A stretch of DNA of 58,177 bases from CAZSVE01 sp964610175. GTDB taxonomy: Bacteria; Pseudomonadota; Gammaproteobacteria; HK1. The DNA lies in contig CAZSVE010000008.1 in assembly GCA_964610175.1 (NCBI GenBank), positions 1-58,177 of the forward strand, read 5' to 3'. Of this stretch, positions 17,406 through 25,386 are shown one piece after another. The notes under the pieces are model-generated. The model had not been told where the DNA came from. It saw only the letters and a list, made by a program, of their open reading frames with translations, and made no database searches. The first letter of the stretch is position 1. Every line of letters starts with the position of its first letter. Made by a program: the position numbers and the translations under genes.

Positions 17406-17549
17406 GAGAGCAAGATCAGGCCAAGTGGGTGTGGTCTCGCCTTTTCCTTGACCTGCGATGCCAATGGTCGGATCATCCAACTACTCGATTGGGCCGACCG
17501 TCTCCGAACCTACGATTACGACACCATTGGCGATCTCCTCATAGCGTAG
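17385..17549 (+). CDS. 54-codon open frame, possible gene remnant
   Basis: Starts at the ATG inside the tail of the right duplicated segment (MATFPSEESK) and continues into unique sequence reading DANGRIIQLLDWADRLRTYD, which looks like real protein sequence, then stops at TAG. In the left segment the matching ATG is ATA. It may be a chimera between the repeat tail and the 3' end of a lost gene. Function unknown. Confidence 0.3.
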   Translation: MATFPSEESKIRPSGCGLAFSLTCDANGRIIQLLDWADRLRTYDYDTIGDLLIA

Positions 17550-17603
17550 GTTTCAAATCGGAATCATGATTTTTTGCGGTTCCACGCATGTAACATCCTG
17601 AAG

Positions 17604-17846
17604 ATGAGCGAATATACCTTCACGGGCTATTTCGAGAACCAGGTGTTGCGCAAGCGTCCGTACCTGAAAAAGGCGTGGTGTATTCGTATCTGTCAGAACC
17701 CACTGAAAGTGGAACCGCAAGAGAACAATCGGTTTCGTTTCTGGGGATCCGTCACTGAACTGGATGGACGCATTCTTCGTGTAGTAACGCTAAAAGATAA
17801 GAAGACGATTCACAACGCTTTCCCGGATAGGAGATTCAATATATGA
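17604..17846 (+). CDS. Small protein, likely toxin-like partner of DUF2283 (DUF4258-like)
   Basis: 80 residues from ATG at 17604 (MSEYTFTGYFENQVLRKRP). Contains KKAWCIRICQNPLKVEPQE and the ending VVTLKDKKTIHNAFPDRRF, the conserved features of small proteins that precede DUF2283 genes in many bacteria. A basic, compact fold with a terminal H-N-A-F-P-D-R-R-F is reminiscent of DUF4258/RelE-like proteins, but catalytic activity is inference. Its stop codon overlaps the ATG of the DUF2283 gene by 4 nt, indicating coupled translation. An in-frame start ten codons upstream is possible. Confidence 0.65.
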   Translation: MSEYTFTGYFENQVLRKRPYLKKAWCIRICQNPLKVEPQENNRFRFWGSVTELDGRILRVVTLKDKKTIHNAFPDRRFNI

Positions 17847-18061
17847 AATTGGACTACTGCAAGGACACGGATTCTCTTTATATCGATCTCTCTTCCCGCC
17901 CGAGCGTGGACAGCATGGAGATTTCGGACGGTATTGTTCTGGACTACGATGCCGAGGGAAACATCACCGGGATCGATATAGACAATGCGAGTAGGAAGGT
18001 CGATCTCCGTAAAGTGATCATCAATAAGATGCCTTCGGAAATCGAAGCGCTGGCAGCATGA
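17843..18061 (+). CDS. DUF2283 family small protein
   Basis: 72 residues with the full family pattern: MKLDYCKDTDSLYIDLSSR, ISDGIVLDYDAEGNITGIDIDNAS. Overlaps the preceding gene by ATGA. By analogy with the pair's organisation it may be the antitoxin-like member; this has not been shown for the family as far as I know. The C-terminal VIINKMPSEIEALAA tail is longer than in minimal members. Confidence 0.85.
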   Translation: MKLDYCKDTDSLYIDLSSRPSVDSMEISDGIVLDYDAEGNITGIDIDNASRKVDLRKVIINKMPSEIEALAA

Positions 18062-18301
18062 TCTGTGGTCGTTCGGGCTCGATAGTTACCGATATCGAGA
18101 CAGTTCTTCATATTTTCGAACAAGGACCGTCTTGCTTCGGAAAGCAATGCCGAGAACTTCGGTGTGGACGTGAAGCAGAAACTCGATGGGTCAAGACCCC
18201 CTAGACCATACCATCGAGGTCGACTACGGCATCTATCATCAACCGACGCGCATCCGAGTAGACGGTGGAAACGGAACCCGGGCCGTCACGCCGCCCCAAG
18301 G
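18062..18301. other. Short intergenic region with a possible coding remnant
   Basis: A stretch at ~18185-18300 reads DHTIEVDYGIYHQPTRIRVDG in one plus frame without a start, resembling real protein sequence but overlapping the end of the multihaem gene. Too short to name. Confidence 0.3.
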
Positions 18302-21241
18302 CTACTTCGATACCCTTTCCCCACCCAACCCATACGCACCCGGGCGTTGCAGGTCGTAGATGACGATGCTTTCCGCCGCATGGTCGGCGGCCGGATTGGC
18401 GCGCCGGTGGATGGCCACGGCCCGTTCCATGGCGTTGTCGTCCGGCTTGTATTGGAGATGCGCCTTGCGATGGATCTCGGCGAGTTCCGGCTCGCCGAGC
18501 CGGGCATGGATGAGCGCCAGGTTGTAATGGGCGGTAATGTTTTCCGGGTCCAGGACGAGGGTGTGCTGGAATTGCGTCTTGGCTTGGTTCAATAAGGATT
18601 CCCGGAGCTTGCGTCTTTTGGGACCACGCTCGCGCTTGGCGCGCTCGAAGAGGGTCTGGCCGAGTTCGTTGCGCACCCGATAGTCTTGCGAGAAGTCGAA
18701 TTCACGGACCCGCGCCTCGGGGAAGTCGGTGTCGAGTATCCGCGTGAAATCGGCGATGGCCTCATCGAAGTAGCCGTTTTGTTTATTGACGAGCCCGCTG
18801 AACCAGGCAACGACCCAGGGCGGCGCGGGGGGGGCGTGGCGGGCAGCGCGGCGGAGCGCGGCCCCGGCATCGGCCAGCCGGCCCTCTTTCCAATAGACAC
18901 GGGCGAGGTTCAAGGCACCGCTCGCCTGTCCCAGGCGCTCTACTTCGCTGAAGGCGTGCTCGGCCTGACGAAGTTCTCCCTTGGCGGAACCTTTGTCTCC
19001 CTTTCTGAGGAGACCAATGCCGTAATCGTTCCAGCGTTCCCAGGCGGGGATGGGCACAGTGGGATTGGTGACTTTCTCGGCCATGGATCCTTGTCTTCCC
19101 TTTTTCCCATCCCCGGCGCCGGAGCCCGCTATTTCGGGGCCTGCTACTTCCCGCGGGGACGATGTAGATGCCTGCACTGGAAATGTAATGCGGTCCTCGG
19201 CGATGGTGGTGACGGGGAGGTCGTTGGCGATGAAATCGTCTCCCTGAAAGTGCTCGAGATAGGTGGTGTCGAATTTCCGGTACTGTAATTTGACGTGCAC
19301 GGTGACGGGCCCCGCGACATCATGGGGGATGGCGAGGGCGAAGTGCACGACATCGGCGGCGCCCGGCGGGATTTGGTGGTCGTAAAGCTTGGTGAAGATG
19401 TCCTGGGCATTGCGGCGATCGATGCGATTGCCGCGGCGATCGAGGAGATAGGCATTGACGAAATGCGACCAGGGGTCCACCCGTGCTTTTTTTCGGGCCT
19501 CTTTCCGGGATTCTCCGTGATTTTTGTCATCTCCCTTGTTGTCATCTTCCTCGGCGATGGCGCCGCTGCGCCCGATGATGGTGCCACCGCTTTCGGCGGT
19601 GACATCGAGCCATACTTGGTTGGAGTCGGAGGTCCCCTGGGTAAAGAGATGTCCGACGCGCAGGGTTCGCAGTACTACCTCGATAAGATAGCGCTTGCCC
19701 GGTTGCAGGACCGGGATTTCGGGGCGAAGCGGCGCTGTCAATGTCCCGGTGATCTGTCCGCCTTCCTTGATGCCGAAGATGTCTACCCGTAGGGCGCCGT
19801 TCAGGAATCGCCGATGGGCATCCAGGACGTGTTCGGGAGAGCCGAGGAGATGTGGCAGCGCGGTATTGGCAGCGCGGAACTGGTGATCGTGTACCTTGAG
19901 TTGCGTGGAGCCATCCAGGAATGTGGCGCCGAAGTCATCGGAGGACGTGGCTGGCATGTGACAGGTACTGCATCGATGAACGGCCTTGGGTGGGTAATAA
20001 AAACTCATGGCGCCGTGCCCGGAGACGCCGGAGAGATGATAGGCGTCATAATGATTCTGAGCACGCAGCCATTTGTAGCGATTTACGCCCGCGGGGATAT
20101 GGACCTTATGGCAAGTGCCGCAGAAGGCGGGGTCTCGGTGCAGGGGTTTCAGGAAGGAGACCTTGTGAAACTCGGGTTTGGCCTTGATGAGTTGGTGGTT
20201 GACCCATTGCAGAAAAGGGTTGCCGCTGTAGGTGAAGGGATAATGTCGTGGCGCCGCGATGGTGTAATCGGCATTGCCACGGGGGCTGTTGATCCGGGTG
20301 ATGGCGTGGCAACTGGTGCAGGTGATCCCGACGTTGGCCGTGGGGTGTTTTCTGTCGTCGAAATCGGGGTCGTCGAAGGCGCCGCTGAAGAGTGGGACCG
20401 GGTCGTGGCAACCGGCGCAGAAACGGGCGATCTGATCGCTGCCGGTGATTTCCCGGGAGAAGGCACGGGTCTCGCGCACGGAAAATAAGTAAGCCGGATT
20501 ATTGAAGGAACTGAATCGATGGGCGCTATGCGCCCACTGGGCATGAACATCGGCATGACACGCCTTGCAATACTCATCCATCATCAAAATACCGGATGGG
20601 ATTCGATTGCCATCCACGGTCCTGGCGAGGGAGGGAGCAAGGGCCCCCTTCGGAAAATCTCTCGCCGATACCGATGAGGCGGGCGGGAGGGGGATCCCGG
20701 AAGAGAGCGGCAGCTGGAGCAGGAATACCAGCACGAAGAAAGCGAGCGCGCCACCTGCCTGGATGCCCCCGATGCGCCAACGAAGACCCGCGCCGGCCAG
20801 GCGGTGCAGCACGAAGAGCCAGATCACCACCAAGGGGGCGATGACGTGAATCCAATAGATCCCCTCCCGCAGCCGCGGGTCCTTGAGTTCGAAGGTTCCG
20901 AAACGGGTCAGGGCGACGCCACTTGCCAATAACACCATGGCGGTGGCCAATAGCGCGAGTCCGGCACGCACGGCGCGTCGGTTGGGATGCGGCGAGGCAT
21001 TTCTTCCATGCAGCGCCCCGAATACGACCACGGGAATAATGGCGATGATGCCCGATACCAGGTGTATCAGGAACATGATCTGGTAGAAGTGGTCTTGGAG
21101 GACCCTGCCGGTGCTCCATTCCAACACCGTAATGCCGGCAAGATAGAGTGAATCGAGGGCGAGTACGGCGAATAGCGCGAAGACGACAATCAGGAGCTTT
21201 TTGAGGCTAGGCGTAACGGGAGATGGGAAAGTGGACGACAT
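18302..21241 (-). CDS. Membrane-anchored multihaem cytochrome c with TPR domain
   Basis: 979 residues. The N-terminal ~190 contain about five membrane helices separated by basic loops. Then five CxxCH haem c sites follow in a cytochrome c554-like block: CKACH, CAGCH, CTSCH, CGTCH, CSTCH (roughly residues 225-410), with extra His for axial ligation. A beta-rich segment (~440-690) with a charged insert (EEDDNKGDDKNHGES) comes next. The C-terminus (~710-930) is tetratricopeptide repeats (WERWNDYGIGLLRKG, ALNLARVYWKEGRLADAG, ITAHYNLALIHARLG). Suggests an inner-membrane protein with a periplasmic electron-transfer head and a protein-binding tail. Partner unknown; it is not part of the ampD operon (155 bp gap). 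Confidence 0.85.
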   Translation of the reverse strand: MSSTFPSPVTPSLKKLLIVVFALFAVLALDSLYLAGITVLEWSTGRVLQDHFYQIMFLIHLVSGIIAIIPVVVFGALHGRNASPHPNRRAVRAGLALLATAMVLLASGVALTRFGTFELKDPRLREGIYWIHVIAPLVVIWLFVLHRLAGAGLRWRIGGIQAGGALAFFVLVFLLQLPLSSGIPLPPASSVSARDFPKGALAPSLARTVDGNRIPSGILMMDEYCKACHADVHAQWAHSAHRFSSFNNPAYLFSVRETRAFSREITGSDQIARFCAGCHDPVPLFSGAFDDPDFDDRKHPTANVGITCTSCHAITRINSPRGNADYTIAAPRHYPFTYSGNPFLQWVNHQLIKAKPEFHKVSFLKPLHRDPAFCGTCHKVHIPAGVNRYKWLRAQNHYDAYHLSGVSGHGAMSFYYPPKAVHRCSTCHMPATSSDDFGATFLDGSTQLKVHDHQFRAANTALPHLLGSPEHVLDAHRRFLNGALRVDIFGIKEGGQITGTLTAPLRPEIPVLQPGKRYLIEVVLRTLRVGHLFTQGTSDSNQVWLDVTAESGGTIIGRSGAIAEEDDNKGDDKNHGESRKEARKKARVDPWSHFVNAYLLDRRGNRIDRRNAQDIFTKLYDHQIPPGAADVVHFALAIPHDVAGPVTVHVKLQYRKFDTTYLEHFQGDDFIANDLPVTTIAEDRITFPVQASTSSPREVAGPEIAGSGAGDGKKGRQGSMAEKVTNPTVPIPAWERWNDYGIGLLRKGDKGSAKGELRQAEHAFSEVERLGQASGALNLARVYWKEGRLADAGAALRRAARHAPPAPPWVVAWFSGLVNKQNGYFDEAIADFTRILDTDFPEARVREFDFSQDYRVRNELGQTLFERAKRERGPKRRKLRESLLNQAKTQFQHTLVLDPENITAHYNLALIHARLGEPELAEIHRKAHLQYKPDDNAMERAVAIHRRANPAADHAAESIVIYDLQRPGAYGLGGERVSK

Positions 21242-21396
21242 GACTTCGATGCTTTTCGGGAAAGGGGAGTGCGGCAGGATTTCGATTCACATTTTTTGCG
21301 ATAACCACGCAGCGTTTTTTTTCGGATTGACGCCCTGGTCCCCGACCTGGTTTCGGCGATGTCGAGTTGGAGAATTTGGCGTCCCGGTTACGGATT

Positions 21397-22446
21397 TCAT
21401 GGGATCAAAACGGCACGTCCCTTGATTTTTCCGTCGTTCAAGTCGTGCAGGGCCTGATTGGCCTCACTGAGTTTGTATTCCTTGGTGGAGAGATGGACGA
21501 GGCCCTTATCGGCCAAGGCCATGAGTTCGGTAAGTTCGGCCCAGGTGCCTACGAGGTTTCCGATAATATTCTTCTCGAGGATGATCATGTCTACCGCGGG
21601 GATCCTGATTTCTTCGCCATAGCCGACGATATAGTAACTGGAATTGGCGCGTGTCATGGCAAGGCCCTTGGCAGTGGAGCCCTTTTCTCCCACGAAATCG
21701 ATGACGGCCTCGGCCCCCTTTCCATCGGTAAGATCGAGGATTTTGTCTACTTCGTTGCCGTCTGCTTTTATGGTTTCATCGACACCGATTTCGTTTACGA
21801 GTTGCAAAGCGAGATCGGAGGTTTCGACGACGATGATATTTGCCGCGCACATTGCCTTGATGCATTGAATGGCAATATGCCCAAGGCCACCGGCGCCGAT
21901 TATGACGCAATTCTCACCGGGCATGAGGTGACGGGTCGCCTTTTTCGCGACACGATAGGCAGTCAATCCCGCGTCGGCATACGGCGCTACGTCTTTTGGT
22001 GCCAGCGTTTTGGGGAGTTCGACGATATTTCTTATGCTGGTTTTCAAGAATTCGGCGTACCCGCCTTGAGAGTCGAGCCCCGGGAAACTGCCTTCCCCGT
22101 GCATGTCGTGGCCTCTTCTGCAATCCAGGCAGGTACCCCCCGTTATCTTCGGATGCACGATGACCGAGTCACCTTTTTTCAGCCCGTCCACTTCCGGGCC
22201 GACGTCTTCGATCCACCCTGCATTTTCGTGGCCCATGATAATGGGCAGGTAATTCCCTTCCAGGTCGAAGATCGGTTTCCATACACCCTCGATGATGTGT
22301 AAATCGGTGCGACACACGCCGGAGCCACCGATTCTCACGATGACATCTGTTGGTTTTTCGATACTCGGGTCCGGTGCTTCTTCCTCTTTGACCCAGATAT
22401 CCTGTTTCATATGGGGATCATAAGAATGGACAACTTGTGCTTTCAT
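21397..22446 (-). CDS. Zinc-dependent alcohol dehydrogenase (MDR superfamily)
   Basis: 349 residues. Oxidises an alcohol with NAD(P). The N-terminal GroES-like domain has the catalytic-zinc ligands in GVCRTDLHI (Cys) and GHENAGWIEDVG (His-Glu); the Rossmann motif is GAGGLGHIAIQ. The structural-zinc lobe keeps only its first two Cys (TCLDCRRGHDMHG); the later Cys positions are Gly or other residues, so that site may be empty. Last gene of a five-gene minus-strand run, 6 bp after ampD. The substrate cannot be inferred from the operon. Confidence 0.88.
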   Translation of the reverse strand: MKAQVVHSYDPHMKQDIWVKEEEAPDPSIEKPTDVIVRIGGSGVCRTDLHIIEGVWKPIFDLEGNYLPIIMGHENAGWIEDVGPEVDGLKKGDSVIVHPKITGGTCLDCRRGHDMHGEGSFPGLDSQGGYAEFLKTSIRNIVELPKTLAPKDVAPYADAGLTAYRVAKKATRHLMPGENCVIIGAGGLGHIAIQCIKAMCAANIIVVETSDLALQLVNEIGVDETIKADGNEVDKILDLTDGKGAEAVIDFVGEKGSTAKGLAMTRANSSYYIVGYGEEIRIPAVDMIILEKNIIGNLVGTWAELTELMALADKGLVHLSTKEYKLSEANQALHDLNDGKIKGRAVLIP

Positions 22447-22452
22447 CGGAAG

Positions 22453-23088
22453 TTACTCCTTCGCTGCGGTAAGTGATGACAACAAATGACGGAAGCCATC
22501 CCAATCGAAGCTCGGCCCCGGATCCGTTTTGCGCCCCGGAGCAATGTCACTATGCCCTTTGATGCGATCATGGGTAATCATGGGGAAGGCGCCCATCAGC
22601 AACCGGGCAAGACTAGCGAGGCGCTGATACTGTGTGTATTCGTAAGGCACCTCATCGCTTCCTTCCAATTCGATTCCGATGGAAAAGTCATTGCAATCGG
22701 TTTTGCCCCTGAATTTCGAAGCCCCGGCGTGCCAGGCGCGCCGATGAAAGGGGACATACTGAATGACTTCGCCACTTCGACGCACGAGTAGATGGGAGGA
22801 AACATGCAGACCGGCAATGGTGCTGAAGAAGGGATGTGCTTTGGGGTCGAGCCGGTTCAAGAAGAGATCTTCTATAAAATGCCCACCGAATTCCCCGGGC
22901 GGCAGACTGATACCGTGAATGACCAATAGTTCCACGGCACATCCCTTTGGCCGCTCATCGAAGTTCGGTGACGGAGTTCGCCGGACCCCTTCCAGCCATT
23001 GCCCCTTTGCGTCCAAACTGAAGCTGCCGGTGAGATAGCCCGATCCATGGCCGGTTCTTCCGGGTAAGGAAGGCCGTTGGGCATCCAT
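22453..23088 (-). CDS. ampD: 1,6-anhydro-N-acetylmuramyl-L-alanine amidase AmpD
   Basis: 211 residues. Cytoplasmic zinc amidase that cleaves the peptide from anhydro-muropeptides in cell-wall recycling. Zinc ligands are recognisable as VIHGISLP (H58), GHSDIAPGRKTDPG (H179, D189), with Glu140 in SIGIELEG. The classic GVRRTPSPNFDERP start motif sits at ~34-47, so there are ~20 extra residues at the N-terminus. It lies between a CBS-domain gene (5 bp gap) and the alcohol dehydrogenase (6 bp gap). No ampG or ampR is visible. Confidence 0.95.
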   Translation of the reverse strand: MDAQRPSLPGRTGHGSGYLTGSFSLDAKGQWLEGVRRTPSPNFDERPKGCAVELLVIHGISLPPGEFGGHFIEDLFLNRLDPKAHPFFSTIAGLHVSSHLLVRRSGEVIQYVPFHRRAWHAGASKFRGKTDCNDFSIGIELEGSDEVPYEYTQYQRLASLARLLMGAFPMITHDRIKGHSDIAPGRKTDPGPSFDWDGFRHLLSSLTAAKE

Positions 23089-23093
23089 TGCAA

Positions 23094-23516
23094 CTATACC
23101 GGAATACCGCGTTTGACCTTTGGGGCTACCGCGCCAATGACCAAATCAGTAAAACTTACGATACCGATAACCTTCTCGTTCTCGATCACCGGTGTTCGGG
23201 AAATACCGAATCTGTCGAAAAGCCGGGCACAGTAGCGAACATCCATGCCCGGGTCCACCGAGATCACTGGTTTCTGCATGACCTCGTATACGTTGACCCT
23301 CTCCGGTGCACGATTGATGGCCACCACCCTTCGAGCAATGTCCGATAGCAATAAGATGCCGTACTCGTCATCTGCGTGCCGTTTCTCGACGACGAGGCAT
23401 TTGACTTCCACGTGTTGCATCTTTTCCAGTGCTTCCTTGATCGTGGTCATGCCACTCACCATGTCGAACTTCCGCTTCATCACATGTCTGACACGGAGTA
23501 CTTTGCGCTCACTCAT
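23094..23516 (-). CDS. Tandem CBS-domain protein
   Basis: 140 residues made of two CBS motifs (VRHVMKRKFDMVSGMTTIKEAL and VMQKPVISVDPGMDVRYCARL), each ending in a typical VIENEKVIGIVSFTDLV-like strand. Such stand-alone pairs bind adenine nucleotides and regulate partner proteins. Its ATG overlaps the PII-like gene stop, and it follows the DUF1538 transporter-like gene, so it is probably a nucleotide sensor for that membrane protein. Confidence 0.88.
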   Translation of the reverse strand: MSERKVLRVRHVMKRKFDMVSGMTTIKEALEKMQHVEVKCLVVEKRHADDEYGILLLSDIARRVVAINRAPERVNVYEVMQKPVISVDPGMDVRYCARLFDRFGISRTPVIENEKVIGIVSFTDLVIGAVAPKVKRGIPV

Positions 23517-23860
23517 AATCTATTCTCCACAACCGAGGCAAGCCTTCGGACATGGTGGGAGACGCCCACGGCATCTTCCACGTCGATCTGAAAGGCGATA
23601 CCGGTTCCTTTCTCATTGAATTCACCCACCTCTTCGATGGTTTCCAGGATACTGCGACTCAAGTGCTCCTCGACCAGGAACAGCAAGACATTGCGTTGTG
23701 TTTCCAGGTTGAGCCCCAGAAAGGTTTTACTGGTTTGGATGCCTTCGCCCCTCGCCTGATTCAATACGGTTGCGCCCGTAGCCCCTGCCCGTTTTGCAGC
23801 CTCCATGATCGCACGGGTTCGCTCGTCTTCCACCAGTGCAATAAGTAACTTGAAGTGCAT
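23513..23860 (-). CDS. PII-like regulatory protein
   Basis: 115 residues with the ferredoxin-like PII fold: FKLLIALVEDERTRAIMEAAKRAGATGATVL then a T-loop region (EGIQTSKTFLGLNLETQ) and a C-terminal GTGIAFQIDVEDAVGV strand. The T-loop lacks the uridylylated Tyr context of GlnB/GlnK, so this is a distant paralogue. Gene order DUF1538 - PII-like - CBS is recurrent in bacteria; a role in gating the DUF1538 membrane protein is likely by association. Confidence 0.82.
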   Translation of the reverse strand: MHFKLLIALVEDERTRAIMEAAKRAGATGATVLNQARGEGIQTSKTFLGLNLETQRNVLLFLVEEHLSRSILETIEEVGEFNEKGTGIAFQIDVEDAVGVSHHVRRLASVVENRL

Positions 23861-23873
23861 GTTTTCCTACCCC

Positions 23874-24659
23874 TTAAGGCTCGAGTGAGTCACCTGGTTT
23901 TCGTCTGTACAGATACTTGGTGATCTGCGCATAGCCGAGAACCGCCATGATTGGAAACAGGCTCGCAAAGGCAATCAGCCCGAATCCGTCCAATGCCGGG
24001 CTGCGCCCCGGTACCGTCGATGCCAGACCAAGCCCTAATGCGGTAACCAATGGAACCGTTACCGTGGATGTGGTAACCCCTCCGGAATCATAGGCCAATG
24101 CGATGATCATTCGAGGCGCGAGTGTGGTTTGGAGAATCACGAATACATAACCTGCAATGATATAGTAGTAGAGGGGGTGTCCTACCACGATGCGATAGGT
24201 GCCAAGCCCGATGCCGACAGCGACCCCGATGGCGACCGCGATGCGCAATCCCCACGTACTGATGGCACCACCGGAAACATCCCTTGCCTTGATGGCCACG
24301 GCAATCAGAGCAGGTTCCGCGATGGTCGTTGCAAAACCGATAGCAATGCCAAAAATATAGACCCAGTAGTAGTCCTGCCAGGGCAAGGATTCACCCAATT
24401 CCGCCACGCCACTGATGAACGCGGGATCGGTAAGCTGCCGGGCCATCATCTTCCCCAACGGAAACAGCGCAAGCTCCAGACCCTCGATGAAGAAGGCAAG
24501 CCCCAGCAAGACGAAAAAAAAGCCTGCCAGCACCTGACCGAGATCGGGAATGGGGCGACGCAGGACCAGGAACTGAAATCCGAAGACGATGATAAGGATG
24601 GGCAATACATCCCAGACAGTAACTAGAAGGGTATCTATCAGTCGATAGAAAAGAGTCAT
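23874..24659 (-). CDS. DUF1538 family membrane protein
   Basis: 261 residues, about seven membrane helices. The N-terminus WDVLPILIIVFGFQFLVLRRP, the GFFFVLLGLAFFIEGLELALFPLG helix and the YDSGGVTTSTVTVPLVTALGLGLA signature are typical of DUF1538. The family is thought to be a transporter, with substrate unknown. DUF1538 often occurs as two consecutive copies or a tandem fusion; here a single copy heads the operon. The stretch upstream contains element B twice and element A once, so the promoter probably lies in or beyond those repeats. Confidence 0.85.
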   Translation of the reverse strand: MTLFYRLIDTLLVTVWDVLPILIIVFGFQFLVLRRPIPDLGQVLAGFFFVLLGLAFFIEGLELALFPLGKMMARQLTDPAFISGVAELGESLPWQDYYWVYIFGIAIGFATTIAEPALIAVAIKARDVSGGAISTWGLRIAVAIGVAVGIGLGTYRIVVGHPLYYYIIAGYVFVILQTTLAPRMIIALAYDSGGVTTSTVTVPLVTALGLGLASTVPGRSPALDGFGLIAFASLFPIMAVLGYAQITKYLYRRKPGDSLEP

Positions 24660-24717
24660 CGAGGTAGTGCTATTTTCGATCCGATTGCGGGATTCACGTA
24701 TTTCGGATATGTCATTC

Positions 24718-24800
24718 GTTAGCGCTTCGCGCCTGAACCGAAACGGGATAGGTTCGGATTCCGGCCCCGGGTTTCCCAGGATTTTTGTTTTTCCGATACG
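24718..24800 (+). repeat. Dispersed element B, copy 3
   Basis: TTAGCGCTTCGCGCC, then GGTTCGG...CCGGCCCCGGG pairing, ending TTTTTGTTTTTCCGATAC. 58 bp upstream of the DUF1538 start. Confidence 0.75.
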
Positions 24801-25005
24801 TCAACGAGGCTGCCACCCGGATTCCGGTAAGTGTGCCATGACCCGGAGTTTGTGGGGGTATATCCGGTTGTGATCCTGCCACGCCGCGATTCACCGTCGC
24901 CAGGCCACTGGTCGGTGGTTTTCAAAAGTATCCTCCAGGTCGTTCGTCGTCGCAGCTTTGGTGAACCGGGGATGGAGCTATTCCAAATCTCGATGATTCC
25001 GAACA

Positions 25006-25094
25006 TGTTAGCGCTTTGCGCCAAGACCGAAAGGGAATAATAGGTCTCGGTACGCACACCGAGATCTCTCGGAATCCTTATTTTTCCGATACCT
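25006..25094 (+). repeat. Dispersed element B, copy 4
   Basis: TTAGCGCTTTGCGCCAAGACC, then hairpin GGTCTCGGT-ACGCAC-ACCGAGATC, ending CTTATTTTTCCGATACCTG. The hairpin arms differ from copy 1 but still pair. Confidence 0.8.
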
Positions 25095-25174
25095 GAATAT
25101 GATATCCCTTCGGAGCAGATTTTTGGGGTCTTTGATTTTCCGGGACATACATCCCAACGCTACGCATTCGGATA

Positions 25175-25285
25175 TTTTTTTATTTCCCGCTCATCTTCGC
25201 AAATGAGTCGGATTTTACAAAACACCAATTTTCCTTCACCAATGCATGAACCATACTTTGTCGGTTCGAGACGAAGCTTCACCGG
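25175..25285 (-). repeat. Dispersed element A, copy 4
   Basis: Minus-orientation copy; its AAATAAA end points toward the DUF1538 operon, with two copies of element B in between. Confidence 0.8.
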
Positions 25286-25386
25286 ATGTCCATAATGTTT
25301 GCCTTATGTCCAGGGGTGTATGCCGACCTCGACAGTTCGCCCCCTTTCGCCGTGAATTTCAAGACATATCCCGACATGGAGGCATG

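Noticed and set aside
18164..18595. 143-codon plus-strand frame
   Set aside because: Mostly antisense to the TPR end of the multihaem gene; only its first part overlaps a possible short remnant.
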